Shown piece by piece: positions 20,547 through 31,945 of a DNA stretch of 64,000 bases. Under the pieces are notes generated by a model, which made no database searches, was not told the DNA's origin, and saw only the letters and a list, made by a program, of their open reading frames with translations. Source of the DNA: Rhizopus arrhizus. Its lineage: Eukaryota; Mucoromycota; Mucoromycetes; Mucorales; Rhizopodaceae. Within the stretch, counting starts at the first letter, position 1, and each line of letters opens with the position of its first letter. Location: NCBI GenBank assembly GCA_024220505.1, contig JAKZZE010000013.1:806001-870000 (forward strand), in the 5' to 3' direction. The position numbers and the translations under genes were made by a program.

Positions 20547-20603
20547 GGGGATGTGGATGTAGCTCAGTCGGTAGAGCGTCTGACTATTATTGGTGTGGTC
20601 GCA
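20547..20603 (+). mobile_element. Second SINE-like head, truncated
   Basis: It repeats the first 57 bp of the unit at 20,001 (A box TAGCTCAGTCGG, one base different in GAGCG versus GAGTG) and stops at GGTCGCA, where a CACTG-type transposon end begins. The B box is lost. Confidence 0.7.
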
Positions 20604-22437
20604 CACTGCACCCAATCCCTATATTCTAAATTATTATACTTCGGGTGTTTTAACAGTTGAACTTCGAATAAAATAATACAAATTTGAATTTGCAGGATAG
20701 AGATATAATATTTGTATCAAAAAAAACCTAGAAAAAAATATATGTTATTTCTATAACGATATGTATATGTTTATAATCTGTATATTGAATAAAAAGAAAT
20801 TGTATTTCTTGTAAAAAAATTTTTGTCTCTTTTGTACTACATGAATCCATGCAAACTTATAAACTGGGAAAATGAAAAGTTTTCAAATTCAGTGTATGAT
20901 TTTTTAATTTCAACAAAGGTCAATGAAGTAAATCCATTGGACTGTAAGCTCGGAAATTTAACTGCTTGAGCTGCGACCTCCTCTTGCCAAGCATACTCGA
21001 TTTGCTATACTGCAAAAAAAAGAAAGTACATAGTACATCTACCCAAAAAAATAATTTTGTAGGTTTATAATGAAAAGATAGAGAGCAACATTACTTAAAT
21101 TGTGAAAGGGAACATGAGTTCGATGCTTTTATCCAACGAAGAGTAAAATTAATTATTTATAATTGAAATAAAAGAATGGTCTATAGGGAAGTAATAAATA
21201 TAAACGTTAAATAAAAGATAAAAGCTAGAAACAAAAATGAACAAGGAAAAAGGAAAAAAAAAAAAAGAAAAAAGAAAAAAGAAAAAAGAAAATGGTATTT
21301 CTTTTTTTGACCGTAAGGAAAATAGCATCTATCAAAGATGATAGTGCAATGTTTAAAGGACTAAAGCTAAGCAGAAAATAGAAGGGTATGGGTTTGGTAA
21401 TCATTTTTATTTTTAATTGCAAAAAGAAACAACAATATTAACATCAAGTGAATTTACATGTCTTGAGATTCCTTATAACAGAGACTATAAGAAAGAGTTA
21501 TTGTTAATGAAATAAAATAGAACATTTTGATAGATTTAGAAAAAAAAGAAAGTGATGTTGAAATTAGAGAATTGCAATGTCGGAATTACTTGCATGTCAA
21601 AAAAAAGCAATGTTGGAATTACGTGCATGTTAAAAAAAAGAATGTTAAAAGTGACATTGCAAAAGAATACTTACTTTTACAAATTGTCTTAAGTTGAACA
21701 AACCTACTTACAGGATCTTCGTTTTATTCATAGAGCATACAGAGACTTACTTTAGGTTATAGAAAGCGGTTTTAGAAATTGCACTGAAATTGGAAATTTT
21801 TTTTGATTAAGTACTTTGAAAAAAAAAAATCTAGCTGAGACGTCAACTACAAATGTTTTAATTCATTTACCTTTGTGTGCTAATTACAATTTATTATTCA
21901 GTATGTATGCCTTTATTTATGAGCTTTTTGTCCTATCTTTGATAAAGAATATCATCACTTTGCCTTTTTTTTTTTTTTCTTTTTTTTTGGATTACCGCAG
22001 TACACTTAACTAAACTCCATCATTTCTTTTTTGTAAAGTAGTGCACTTATGTAAACTAATCAATATAATACTGAATATGATGGGAAAAGATTCAAATATC
22101 TTATCACAAAAGTTGAATTGATTTTACTCGATGAAAAATTTATTCTTGTTTAGCGGCACTTGTATAATGTCGGTAATGTAACAACATCAATTGAAACTTG
22201 TTCTTCCTCTGGAACTTCAAACTGAGTATTAAAGATTCTTATTGTTTGATTTTGGAGCTGTATATAAGGAGTTCATAAAGCGACATATCAATTGTATAAA
22301 AGTTTTTGTTGTATTTATACAAAAAGTAAATACTCATAGATAAATTTAATACTACTGAATTACAGTAAAACTATATCTCTATAAATAAATATGAGACCTC
22401 TGCAATGATCACCTTTGATGTATTGTTCATATCGGTA
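20604..22437. mobile_element. CACTA-like 5' terminal region (non-coding), copy C
   Basis: It starts CACTGCACCCAATCCC and is nearly identical over about 1.83 kb to 48,888-50,728, which leads into a Tnp2 transposase gene. Similarity ends after CATATCGGT. No coding sequence is visible: AT-rich DNA with A and T runs and GAAAAAA repeats (21,253-21,290). The right end is missing. Probably a deletion derivative or a truncated copy of the Tnp2 element. Confidence 0.65.
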
Positions 22438-23712
22438 GAGCTAGGATTACGAGCATTGACAGGTGCAGGGTTGAATTCGATAATACGGTCAGACATATTG
22501 ATATAAGGTACTTTGAAGGAAAAGTAAAGAAACTTAACATTGAAGCTAGATACATTTTAAATACTATTGCGTTGAATTGTAAACTCAGTTCTATTCAAGT
22601 CAAAAAATCTATAAAAGGATTGATGTCTCAGATGAATCTTTTCTTTTCTTTCTTTCTTTTTTTTTGATTTGTTATCCCAGGTAAGTCTCTCTTTTTTTAA
22701 ATTTTTTTTTCTAATGTTCTTTATTAAAGATTTATAGATATGCTCATGGCTATCATAAGCTCTTGAGTCTTTCTGTATCTGTTTATGTGGTAAGTATGCT
22801 CTTAAACCTTCATTATCTTTATTAACAATCAAATTTAGTTTTTTAGGCTTGATTCTGAAGCTGTTTGAATAGTTTGGCATCGTCTTCTGGTTTTGAAAGA
22901 GGTTTAATGTAAGAAAATCGGGTACATCATGTTTCACTGTAATTAATCTTTCATTTTATCTAGCTTTGACTCTACTTTCCTCCTGCTTAGTCTACTGTCT
23001 TTATCTTTATATTGCTTTTGATCTCTTTTGAGGCTGCTTCATTGTATTTGTTTATTTTGCCTGATTTGTCTGCTATATTCTATTGTTTGATGCTTCTGAG
23101 GTCAAGGTAAGTGCAATTTTGAAAAAAGAATTTTTTTTTGTATCTACCGTTTAAAGATGATGTTTCATTATTCCCATAAATTCCCTGCTCCCCCCCCCCC
23201 TCTTTTTTTTTAAAATCATATTTAATAATCAAATGAACCAATAATATATAATCAATATGGCAAAAGAGCCCAAAAATAAATGAATAAAACCACATTTTTG
23301 ACCAATAATACTGTATTTTAAGCCTATTGTTTTCCTAATACAAATCATCCAGAGCTATATATAATCATAATAAACCAATAAGAAAGTATTGTGAAAAGGC
23401 AATAAGCCAATAAAGAAGTAATATTAAAGAGAAATAGACCTATAAGGAAGCTTTGCTAAAAGGCTATAAGCCAATAAAGAAAGAGCATCAAAGAGAAACA
23501 CAAGCATGTAAGGTCCAATGGAAAAGCGTTATGTTTGTGTAGAATCGTAGAAAGAACAATGAAGCGGCGCGTCACCAAAAGTAACACGGTATTTTATATA
23601 CATATCTTAACATTTCGAGCAAAATATACGAAGTACATATTTTATGGAATCTGTAAATATATTGACGTAAACCCGAAATATCTCATTATATTCTGTCAAA
23701 TATAATGCTATA
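22438..23712. other. AT-rich region without a recognisable gene
   Basis: Only short low-complexity frames (for example a Lys/Asn-rich frame on the minus strand at 22,557-22,937). It contains repeated ATAAGCCAATAAAGAAG-like units (23,370-23,480) and homopolymer runs (C10 near 23,192). I see no domain, tRNA or transposon end. Confidence 0.5.
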
Positions 23713-23714
23713 TA

Positions 23715-25351
23715 CAGTAGGTGAAAAAATACGAGCAACCTCTGTTCGATTTGTCTTCATATCTTTTTATTTTCGTGTGTACATTCGCCAGAGCTTTGAT
23801 GTCACACAAACTAATTAAGACAACAAAGATACATACAATACACTAAAGAGATTGACTCTACTTGAAGTACAAGCTTTTTAAAAAGGGAAAGACAGTCATA
23901 AAAAAGCCAATGATGATTTTTCAAAATTCGCTATGTTAATTTAATATTTTCTATATCTTCCCTTTGCTTTAAATAGTGCTTCTACTTTGGCTGGCATACT
24001 ATTGATGTACCTCTTGCAAGCATTTGCATTGAGTTTATTTCGCTCTACATCCACAAATGGCTAAAGCTTTCTGACACCTCTTTCTCCGACTTCATGTGGT
24101 GTCAGATTAAGTTTGAGCTGATGCCAAACATGCTTTATATGATTTAAATCCAGACTTTGAGCATACCAATAATTTATATACCTTACACTGATACCGCGTA
24201 CCTATGGAGTTATGAATTTTAATTTATACTTTACGCCGCTATCACTCTGAAGGTATACATCAGACGTCTTCAAATAATGGTACTCTAACGTATTCATGTA
24301 AATAATGCTAAGTATATGCAGACAAGCCGTTGAGTTTATGTTACCACCATAAAGCTGACATGTCTAAGCTGGTCCCGGAGTAGCTATGTGACCGCATATG
24401 TTGGTCCTACGGCTGCAGTGCTTTACTGTAATGTCGATGTGATGAGGGAGCAAAATGTCATTTGATACTACCCCATAGTATTTTACTCCATTTGATCACT
24501 AGATGCTAATCTTTGCTTCAGCTGAGAACGCTACTGGTCGTCACTCTTGACTTGACCAGTTGCGATGCCTTTTTGCTCAGGCCATCTGCTTTTTTCAATG
24601 ATCCTTTTTTAAAAATGCCTTCTTTTTTTTAGCCCTCGGTGGCGCTTTATGGATCTCAGCGCATTTACTCCTGAACGGTACATCAACAAGTAACCAAACT
24701 TACCTAAGTCCCTGAATAGTTCATTCGCTATTGTTCGATGACCAGTAATAAGACACAGCTCGATATAGTGCTTCATGGCAGAAGAGACAACAGCATGTCT
24801 TCCAGCAGACAGGTGTGAATTTCATGGAAAAAGCTTCCTAGTATATCTTTTAACTGTGCGAGAATGAACGTAATATTTATTTGTAATATCCTCTAGCTTC
24901 ATGCTATTTAGTGATATATCTTTTATTTCTGGATTGCTTTTCCATTGGTATAGATTTAGGCATGATGATGAGAAGTAGTGAGAGAAGTTGAGTAAAAAAA
25001 AAGAAACCAAGGGCTCCTGAAGTCGCACTTGCTTTTATATGAATACAATAAGGAACACTCACAGTTCCATACAAGTACGCTATATAGTCTTCTGATATGT
25101 TCTTTGTTGACTTAAATGTAAACGTATGATTACCGTACATAATTTAAGCTGTTCGGAAGTCAAATTTTTAAATTCGGATTCTCATTCCTCTCTCAATTTC
25201 CAGTATTGCTACATGAGACCTTTACTGTTTCAAGACACATGACCCCGAAAATATACCATAGGAGCCCCAAACCGGTAGTTGGCATGCACCTTTTGATAAA
25301 GTGAAAAAAGTCGATTTTGCCAAAAGGTTGCTCGTATTTTTTCACCTACTG
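23715..25351 (-). mobile_element. Tc1/mariner element D, decayed
   Basis: 1,637 bp, ends CAGTAGGTGAAAAAATACGA and the inverse, flanked by TA. It lies just upstream of, or within, the 5' end of LINE copy 2. Confidence 0.85.
23944..24966 (-). pseudogene. Tc1-D transposase, many stops
   Basis: Recognisable from an N-terminal MPKSIPMEKQSRNKRYITK near 24,966, through an AGRH-like linker, to a C-terminal SMPAKVEAL-like segment near 23,970. Between them, stops and frame changes interrupt the SDE..W, FQ.D.D and LDLN regions. It is clearly older than the other Tc1 copies here. Confidence 0.75.
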
Positions 25352-25508
25352 TATATAGCAATTATGTGCAGTGTTGAACTCGATTATCTCGCTCAATACA
25401 ATACATCCATCAACCGTTTTAACATCAAAAAATTCGCCTATTTTTTCTCTACAAAATATATTTTTTTCCAGCTAAAAACTTTACTTTTGAACATTTTCGA
25501 CATTCACC

Positions 25509-26513
25509 ATGTCTCAACAATCTGGCACTCCCATTTCGCTCATCTCGCAAGATGAAGTTGCAAATGTCAACATTACAAACTCTTCTGACATGCAACAAGC
25601 TTTGCAATATTTATTGCACAACTTCGAAACACTCCAGCAACGTGTTTCAACACACGATGACTTGTTTGCTGAACTGACTGCTTTACGCAGTGAAAATGCT
25701 ACTTTGAAGGCGAAAATCGCCTCACTTGAATCCCAACTCTCCGCTGGCTCTGACGTCAACAGTTCTTCCGCTTTCTCCTCTTTGGCTTCCGACCTGGCTA
25801 CCATACGTGCGCCCCAAGATACACCCCAAACGAACAATGCAACCTACAGTGCTATTGCTGCCAAGGCTGCTGCTACTACTGCTACTACTACCCGTCGCCC
25901 ACCTAGCAAGAAGCGAAAGCTTGCTGCTAGTCGCCCATTCCAACCAATTGACCCTTCTGCTCCTCGTGGTTTCGAATACCTGTACTTGCATAGAAACCGC
26001 AAGCTGTCCCGTGCTGAAATTAGACGCAACCTGCGTTTACTTGGTCTTGATCTTTCTCGTGTCCTGGATATCTGCTTTCCTGGCCCAAAGGCCATTGGTC
26101 TCCTGATCCATGTTCTTTACAAAGAAGAGGTGATCTCTCTTCTCTCTGCCGCCAAGGTTCCGTTGGTTGACGGTTTCGATCCTTTGGATCCTGTCAACTT
26201 GGCAGATCCTGAGCTCCAGCATCTTTCATCGGCTGACAAAGCTAATGAATGTGCTGAGCTCCAGTTCACTCGCTGCTCCCGTGCTCTCTCTCGTCTTGGT
26301 GCCGGCCGTGCTCACCTAGTAGGTCCCGTAGGTAAGTACTTTTCCTCCAAGGGTTGGATCGATGAGGACTCTTTGAGTCAGATTCTATCCTCCCTCCCTT
26401 CTCCCCTTTCTGCTTCTCGTGGTCGTGACCCAGGCGCTGCTTTCCGTGGTGACACGGTCATGTCAGATGCTTTGGTCTCTGATTCCGCTAGTGCTGGATC
26501 CCACTCATTATGA
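25509..26513 (+). CDS. LINE ORF1 protein, copy 2 (334 aa)
   Basis: Same length and layout as the copy-1 protein: leucine-rich coiled coil, RRPPSKKRKL basic stretch and the conserved RGFEYLYLHRNRKL region. Substitutions are scattered with no stops. It overlaps ORF2 by ATGA at 26,510-26,513, exactly as in copy 1, so the overlap is conserved. This copy can still make ORF1 protein although ORF2 is disrupted. Confidence 0.88.
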   Translation: MSQQSGTPISLISQDEVANVNITNSSDMQQALQYLLHNFETLQQRVSTHDDLFAELTALRSENATLKAKIASLESQLSAGSDVNSSSAFSSLASDLATIRAPQDTPQTNNATYSAIAAKAAATTATTTRRPPSKKRKLAASRPFQPIDPSAPRGFEYLYLHRNRKLSRAEIRRNLRLLGLDLSRVLDICFPGPKAIGLLIHVLYKEEVISLLSAAKVPLVDGFDPLDPVNLADPELQHLSSADKANECAELQFTRCSRALSRLGAGRAHLVGPVGKYFSSKGWIDEDSLSQILSSLPSPLSASRGRDPGAAFRGDTVMSDALVSDSASAGSHSL

Positions 26514-29189
26514 GTGAGGTCCAACACCTTTCTATAAGCCTTTGGAACGCGAATGGTCTTCGGACCACGACCGTTCATGAGGTCTTGTCTCATTGTCTCT
26601 CCTCTACTCTCCTTTTTATCACCGAGACTTGGCTTCTTTCCCCTTCTCTTCTTCCTACTGACTGGATGCAGTATCATGTGTATGGTGTTCCTATACCTTC
26701 GGCCAACCGTGGTTCGATGGGTGTTACTGCTCTGGTCTCTCCTTCTTGTCCCTTTCCTGTGTCTCAACTTCCTTCACCAAATCGGTATACCCTTTCGTTG
26801 AAGGTCGGACCCTTTCGCATTCATTGTTTGTATGTTCCTCCTCCTCTTTCCAACTCTGAATTCATTGATGTACTTTCCTCCATTCCTTCTCTTCCCAATT
26901 CTTTTATCTGTGGCGACTTTAATGCTCGTCTTGGTGACCTCACTGGTGATGCATTGGTCTCTCCTCGTGGTGCTGCTATGGCTCGCTGGCTTGCTGATCG
27001 CTCCTTGACCGTTCTGAACGGCCCACTGGCTCATGGTATTCCTACCTGGGTCGGGTTTCGTGATGATCGAGAGATGAGTAGCATCATTGACATGTTTTTA
27101 ACAAACGCGTCATTGATGTCTCCTCGCCTTGACATCGCGTCTGACTTGTCTCTTGGTTCTGACCATCGTCTACTCACGTTGTCTTTCTCATTTGCTCAGT
27201 CAAGTGCCTCTGAGTCTTCATCTGATACTCCTGATTTCACTCTACATCCTCATCGACTATGGAACTTGTCTCGCCTTGGTGAACCTGATCCATGTCAGCT
27301 GTATCAAGATACTTTTCGTTCGTCATCTGCTCCATTGCTTTCTCAACTGAAGAGGTTGGTTCAACACCCTCCTTCTTCACGTCCGTCTATTGACGACCTC
27401 AACGCGTCGCTCAACAACATTATCTACCGCTCTCTTGACTCTTCTGTCGGTGATCGTCCTCCTCGTCCATCCCATTGGAAAAAGTACTGGACACAACAAC
27501 TGCAAGATGCTGCTGATTTCCGCAACAGGTGCTACCGTAGATGGCGTCGTGCCTTTGGCATTGACAAAGTCTATTGGTGGCATCAACATCAACAAGCGAA
27601 TGCTTCTTTCCGCCAAGCTGTTGCCACTGCCAAACGTCTCTCTTGGCAAGCATTTTGCAAGTCGCTGGAGTCTGACTTTACGAAAGCCATCTCTAAAGTA
27701 AAACAACTCAAACGTCGTCACCTCACCTCATCATCATTCACTCATCCTGATGGTCCGGCTACGGCAGTGGAAGTAATGGCTCGTCACTTGGCTTCTGTTT
27801 ATGATGGTCACTTGCTTCCATCTGTCCGCCCGTCTTCTCCTGATCCGACTTCTCTTGGTTTGCCCTTTGGTCCTCCTGGTTCGTCTCCTTTGGTTGTCTC
27901 TTCTGGTGCTGCTGCTCAAATTCTTACATCTACTGCTCATTCCGCTCATTTCAACACTTCAATATTCTCGCCTGCAACATTGGCTTCACTTATCGGTCAA
28001 CTGCCTACGCGCAAAGCTCCTGGTGCTGATCACATCAAGGCCGAGATGCTCAAGCCGATCAGTACTGACCTGTCGTTCATTCTTTCCTGGTTCTTCACTC
28101 TATGCTGGCAATGGTCCTATGTTCCTTCTCTCTGGCGACATGCTCAAGTCTATCCTATCTTCAAGAAAGGTGATTCATCACTTCCCTCAAACTACCGTCC
28201 AATATCACTTACATCTATATTCCGCAAGCTACTTGAGCTGTCGCTCTCTCCATGGTTGTCCTCTGTCTCTCCTCCCCTTGACCTCGCTCAAGGTGGTTTC
28301 CGTCCTCGTCGATCTGCTCTAGATCAGGCTCTCTGTCTTCATGAGCTAATACAATCGTACTACCGTCGCTCCCATCGGTTTCCTGTGGTGGCATTCCTGG
28401 ATATCAAGTCGGCCTACGATACCGTCGACCGGCGAGTTATCTGGGATGCTCTCTCTCGCTCTGGTGCTGGTTCGTCTCCTTGTCTGCCTCTCTTGGTTCA
28501 TCTTTTTGATGATGTCTCGGTGTCTGTCTTGGTATCAAACCATTCTTCTGCTTCCTTCTCTCCTGTCACCGGTGTCTTGCAAGGTTCTGTTCTCAGTCCT
28601 CACTTGTACTCGGTGTACATCAACACTCTACCCTCCTTACTTCGTCAAGTCGCTGCTCCTGCCACCCATTTGGTTCCCTCCTCTGGTCGCTCTGATGCTG
28701 GTATGGTCCCAGTCAACTCTCTCCTCTTTGCTGACGATGTCGCAGTCATTGGCTCGGCAAAGTCAGTCAAAGAGATGCTCAAGCTACAGTAGCGGACAAA
28801 ACTGGTGCACAAAAATTAAAATCAACATTGTATCTCCGCCATATGTCTGCGACTTTTGTGGCATATACCATCTGAAAGACAGTCCAAAATATACATTATG
28901 TTATGTAAACCGGAACTGTGCCGGACATCCCCCAGGCATAAGGTCATTTTTAGTGATTTTTTGCATATTTCAATTTTCGCCAAAAATGTAGTGCTTGTCT
29001 AGCCTTCTTTCAATTTTCCCCATATCTCTCCCGTTTGCTTTCAGATTTCACAGCATATTAGTAAATTTTAGTAGCTCTTAAAAAATATATAAAACTGTAC
29101 TTATTTTGTATTTCCCATTGAGTCCCCCCTTTTGTTTTTACCCTATTCACTATAACAAAGTATTAGCCTTATATGTTTAAGAAAATAAG

Positions 29190-30180
29190 CAACTGTAAAA
29201 ACGAAACTCTGAGATCTCGAACACGCCTAGTTCGTACGACAGCAGATATTTCTAGAGTAACAAGGATCTCTAAATGGACAATCAACAGGAGAAAGAGGGA
29301 AGAAAGAAACTTAATGTCTTGTGATCATGAAGGTATTCCGCTATTAGCCTGAAAAGTTATTAGTTCAGTCATCAACCTAGAGCTTGGACAAGATCCGCTA
29401 CACACAGTTCCTGATGCTCAGCACATTTTGAGGACCTTAAGATACAGTGTTAGCAGACTGTCAGTCTAAAGGCACAGTAGGAAGCTAGATTTTGAGTCCG
29501 GAAGTAAGGAATCGAAGAATTTCATCAGCTGTATAAGTCGGAAAAAGCGATGAATGTGGTATCACAACAAGCCATTGTATACTATAGAGGGCTGGAAGTC
29601 TGCTATCTTTAGCAATGAAACAAATATGAACATTATGGATGCAGATAGTATACACTAATATTGAAAGCAAGTCGAGCAACCTGAGCGATTTTTTCACGGT
29701 GATCAAACAATGAAGCATGCTGGCTGCTCTGTTATGTTTTAAGGCTGTATTAGATATTGAGGACCAGAATATGTGTGTCAGGTATACGATGGTATAATGA
29801 ACTCATAAATATACACATATATTTCGCTTACTTCATACCACAAAAGCCTAGCGTATAGTGGTCTAAAACGTCGTAATCTCTCGTTTCAGTATGACAATGA
29901 CACAAGGCACAAGTCAGCGCATGTCACAAACTCAATATTTGATAACAGCGCTTCTGTGCTACAAGTTTAGCCGCCACTAATCCCGGCCTAAGTCCGCTTA
30001 AGCATGCCAGGTCGCAATTGATGGCAAAGGTATGATGATACGACACTAGATCAAAAAGGGTCGATGATCTTTGGAAAAGAGTAGTTAAAGAGCCGGGTTC
30101 TTTTATTGAAAATGATATACACGCATATTATTAGCATATGCAAAGAAGAACATCCGATGATATCAAGAGATGAGATGATT
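29190..30180 (+). pseudogene. Tc1-E transposase, many stops
   Basis: Clear but degraded relative of the intact 328-aa transposase at 9,564-10,550: TTADISRVTRISKWTINR at about 29,230, FDNETNMNIM-like remains of the first catalytic region near 29,610, and QYDNDTRHKS near 29,888. Stops are frequent. Its host LINE is nearly intact, so this element was either already dead when it landed or has decayed faster. Confidence 0.75.
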
Positions 30181-30290
30181 ATATAAAGTCTAAGGTCTTA
30201 GCCACTTTTGCGGTTTTTAGAAAATATAAAATTTTATAAATTTAAAGCACGCTTATCGCTCAGTTTTAACAATGTCATGCTTAGAACATA

Positions 30291-31945
30291 CAGTGACTCC
30301 CAAAAGTGTCCCAATGTTTTGTAATTTTGTCTTTCACTGTCATTGGTGCTATTGCTGTTTGCATAAAATATGTCTTGTTGTACCTCATTTGAAAGCTACG
30401 GTAGTGTAGATGTACGTGGTACAAGTTACGTCTCAATTGATGTAGCACTGGCGGAGATAAAACATATACAAAACGAGCGGTGCATTGGGACACTTTTGGG
30501 AGCATATTGAAAAAATCGGAATCTCTTTATTTATCTATTATTAATAGTCTGTCCAACGTCCTTTGTTCTGAATACACTTTTGTATACGTTGTGACATACG
30601 TTCTATAACTTTTTGACACTCTTCCGGCTTCATAAGGTCGTACCAGACCTTAGTCACACGTTCATAAAGCTCGTTCATGCCTTTTGGTGCAGTTTCATAG
30701 TCATTAAGTCTCCTTTTCAACAATGACCACATATTTTCGATAGGGTTTAAGTCAGGAGATTGTGCAGGCCATTGTAAAACAGTATAAGATTGTTTTTGAA
30801 GGTACTCCTTTACTACTTTTGATGTATGCTTAGGGTCGTTGTCATGCTGGAAAATCACCTGGTGACGTTCGAAGCCTAATTTACTGACACCATACTCAAT
30901 TGTACGCTCCAGTTCATCCTCCAAAATCTCTTTATACAATTCTTTGTCCATATTACCATTGATTTTGCACATCCAACCGACTTCAGCATAGGTAATAGCA
31001 CTCCACAACATAATACTGCCTCCACCGTGTTTAACAGTCATCTTCACATGATGGGATTTTAGGCTTTCCCCTGATCGAATCCATGCCCAGGTGCGTCCAT
31101 CCGAATTAAATCTATTAATTTTTGTTTCGTCTGACCAAATAACACGTTTCCAGTCATCTACTGTCCAGTCCTTGGGAGTAATACACCAAGAAAGTCTGTT
31201 TCGGATATTCTTCGCGCTGAGTAATGGCTTCTTTGGCTTCTCAATCGCACCTAAGCCTGCCTTCCGAAGGGCTCTACGAACCGTTTCGACACCTACTTTC
31301 TTTCCAATATCGTTTTCAAGGCATTCGCTAACCTTCACAGCACTTGGAACACGATTTTTGGTGACCTGGCGTACACAGTAACGTTCATCGGCTGCAGACA
31401 ACACCTTGGGTCGACCCATGTTTGGCTTCATAACAGCAGTGCAATAGGCTTTTCGGAGTCTCCCAACCGTACTCTTGCTTAAACCAGTCAATTCTTCCAC
31501 CTCCCGAACCGACTTACCTTGTTTAAGGAGAGAAATAGCTTGAAATACCATATCTTGGGGGACTTGTTTCATATTGAGATTTAATGAGCGAGTTATAGCA
31601 GAGTAGGAGCTTAAAACTTCAGCAGATAATAATTAGGACATCAGATACGTTTGCGACGCTAATATATGCAGTTTGGTGATTGCATGCAAATCGTGGGTGG
31701 ATATTTTGTAGATATTCCAATGTTTTCAATATGCTCCCAAAAGTGTCCCAATGCACCGCTCGTTTTGTATATGTTTTATCTCCGCCAGTGCTACATCAAT
31801 TGAGACGTAACTTGTACCACGTACATCTACACTACCGTAGCTTTCAAATGAGGTACAACAAGACATATTTTATGCAAACAGCAATAGCACCAATGACAGT
31901 GAAAGACAAAATTACAAAACATTGGGACACTTTTGGGAGTCACTG
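30291..31945 (-). mobile_element. Tc1/mariner element F, apparently intact
   Basis: 1,655 bp, ends CAGTGACTCCCAAAAGTGTC, flanked by TA. The terminal inverted repeats are about 222 bp (30,291-30,512 and 31,724-31,945) and nearly identical. Each has an inverted copy of CTCCCAAAAGTGTCCCAATG at its inner edge. Near-perfect ends and an open transposase imply recent movement. Confidence 0.93.
30541..31572 (-). CDS. Tc1-type transposase F, intact (343 aa)
   Basis: ATG at 31,572 (MKQVPQDMVFQAISLLKQGK). Two helix-turn-helix segments occupy residues about 10-115 (VREVEELTGLSKSTVGRLRK, then a GRPKVLS linker). The catalytic motifs are VIWSDETKINRFNSDG (about 145), IFQHDNDPKHTS (about 240) and SPDLNPIENMWSLLKRRL (about 275), a complete DD34E core. 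Length and motif spacing are normal. It is sequence-divergent from the other Tc1s here (IENMW instead of IEHVW), so it is a separate family. Likely competent if expressed. Confidence 0.94.
   Translation of the reverse strand: MKQVPQDMVFQAISLLKQGKSVREVEELTGLSKSTVGRLRKAYCTAVMKPNMGRPKVLSAADERYCVRQVTKNRVPSAVKVSECLENDIGKKVGVETVRRALRKAGLGAIEKPKKPLLSAKNIRNRLSWCITPKDWTVDDWKRVIWSDETKINRFNSDGRTWAWIRSGESLKSHHVKMTVKHGGGSIMLWSAITYAEVGWMCKINGNMDKELYKEILEDELERTIEYGVSKLGFERHQVIFQHDNDPKHTSKVVKEYLQKQSYTVLQWPAQSPDLNPIENMWSLLKRRLNDYETAPKGMNELYERVTKVWYDLMKPEECQKVIERMSQRIQKCIQNKGRWTDY

Noticed and set aside
22438..22500. tRNA-like stretch (GGTAGAGC, GGGTTGAATTCG)
   Set aside because: Fragments resemble D and T arms, but no cloverleaf could be formed.
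22557..22937. Lys-rich 126-aa frame as a host gene
   Set aside because: Low-complexity AT composition, no homology-type motif and no splice or promoter context.
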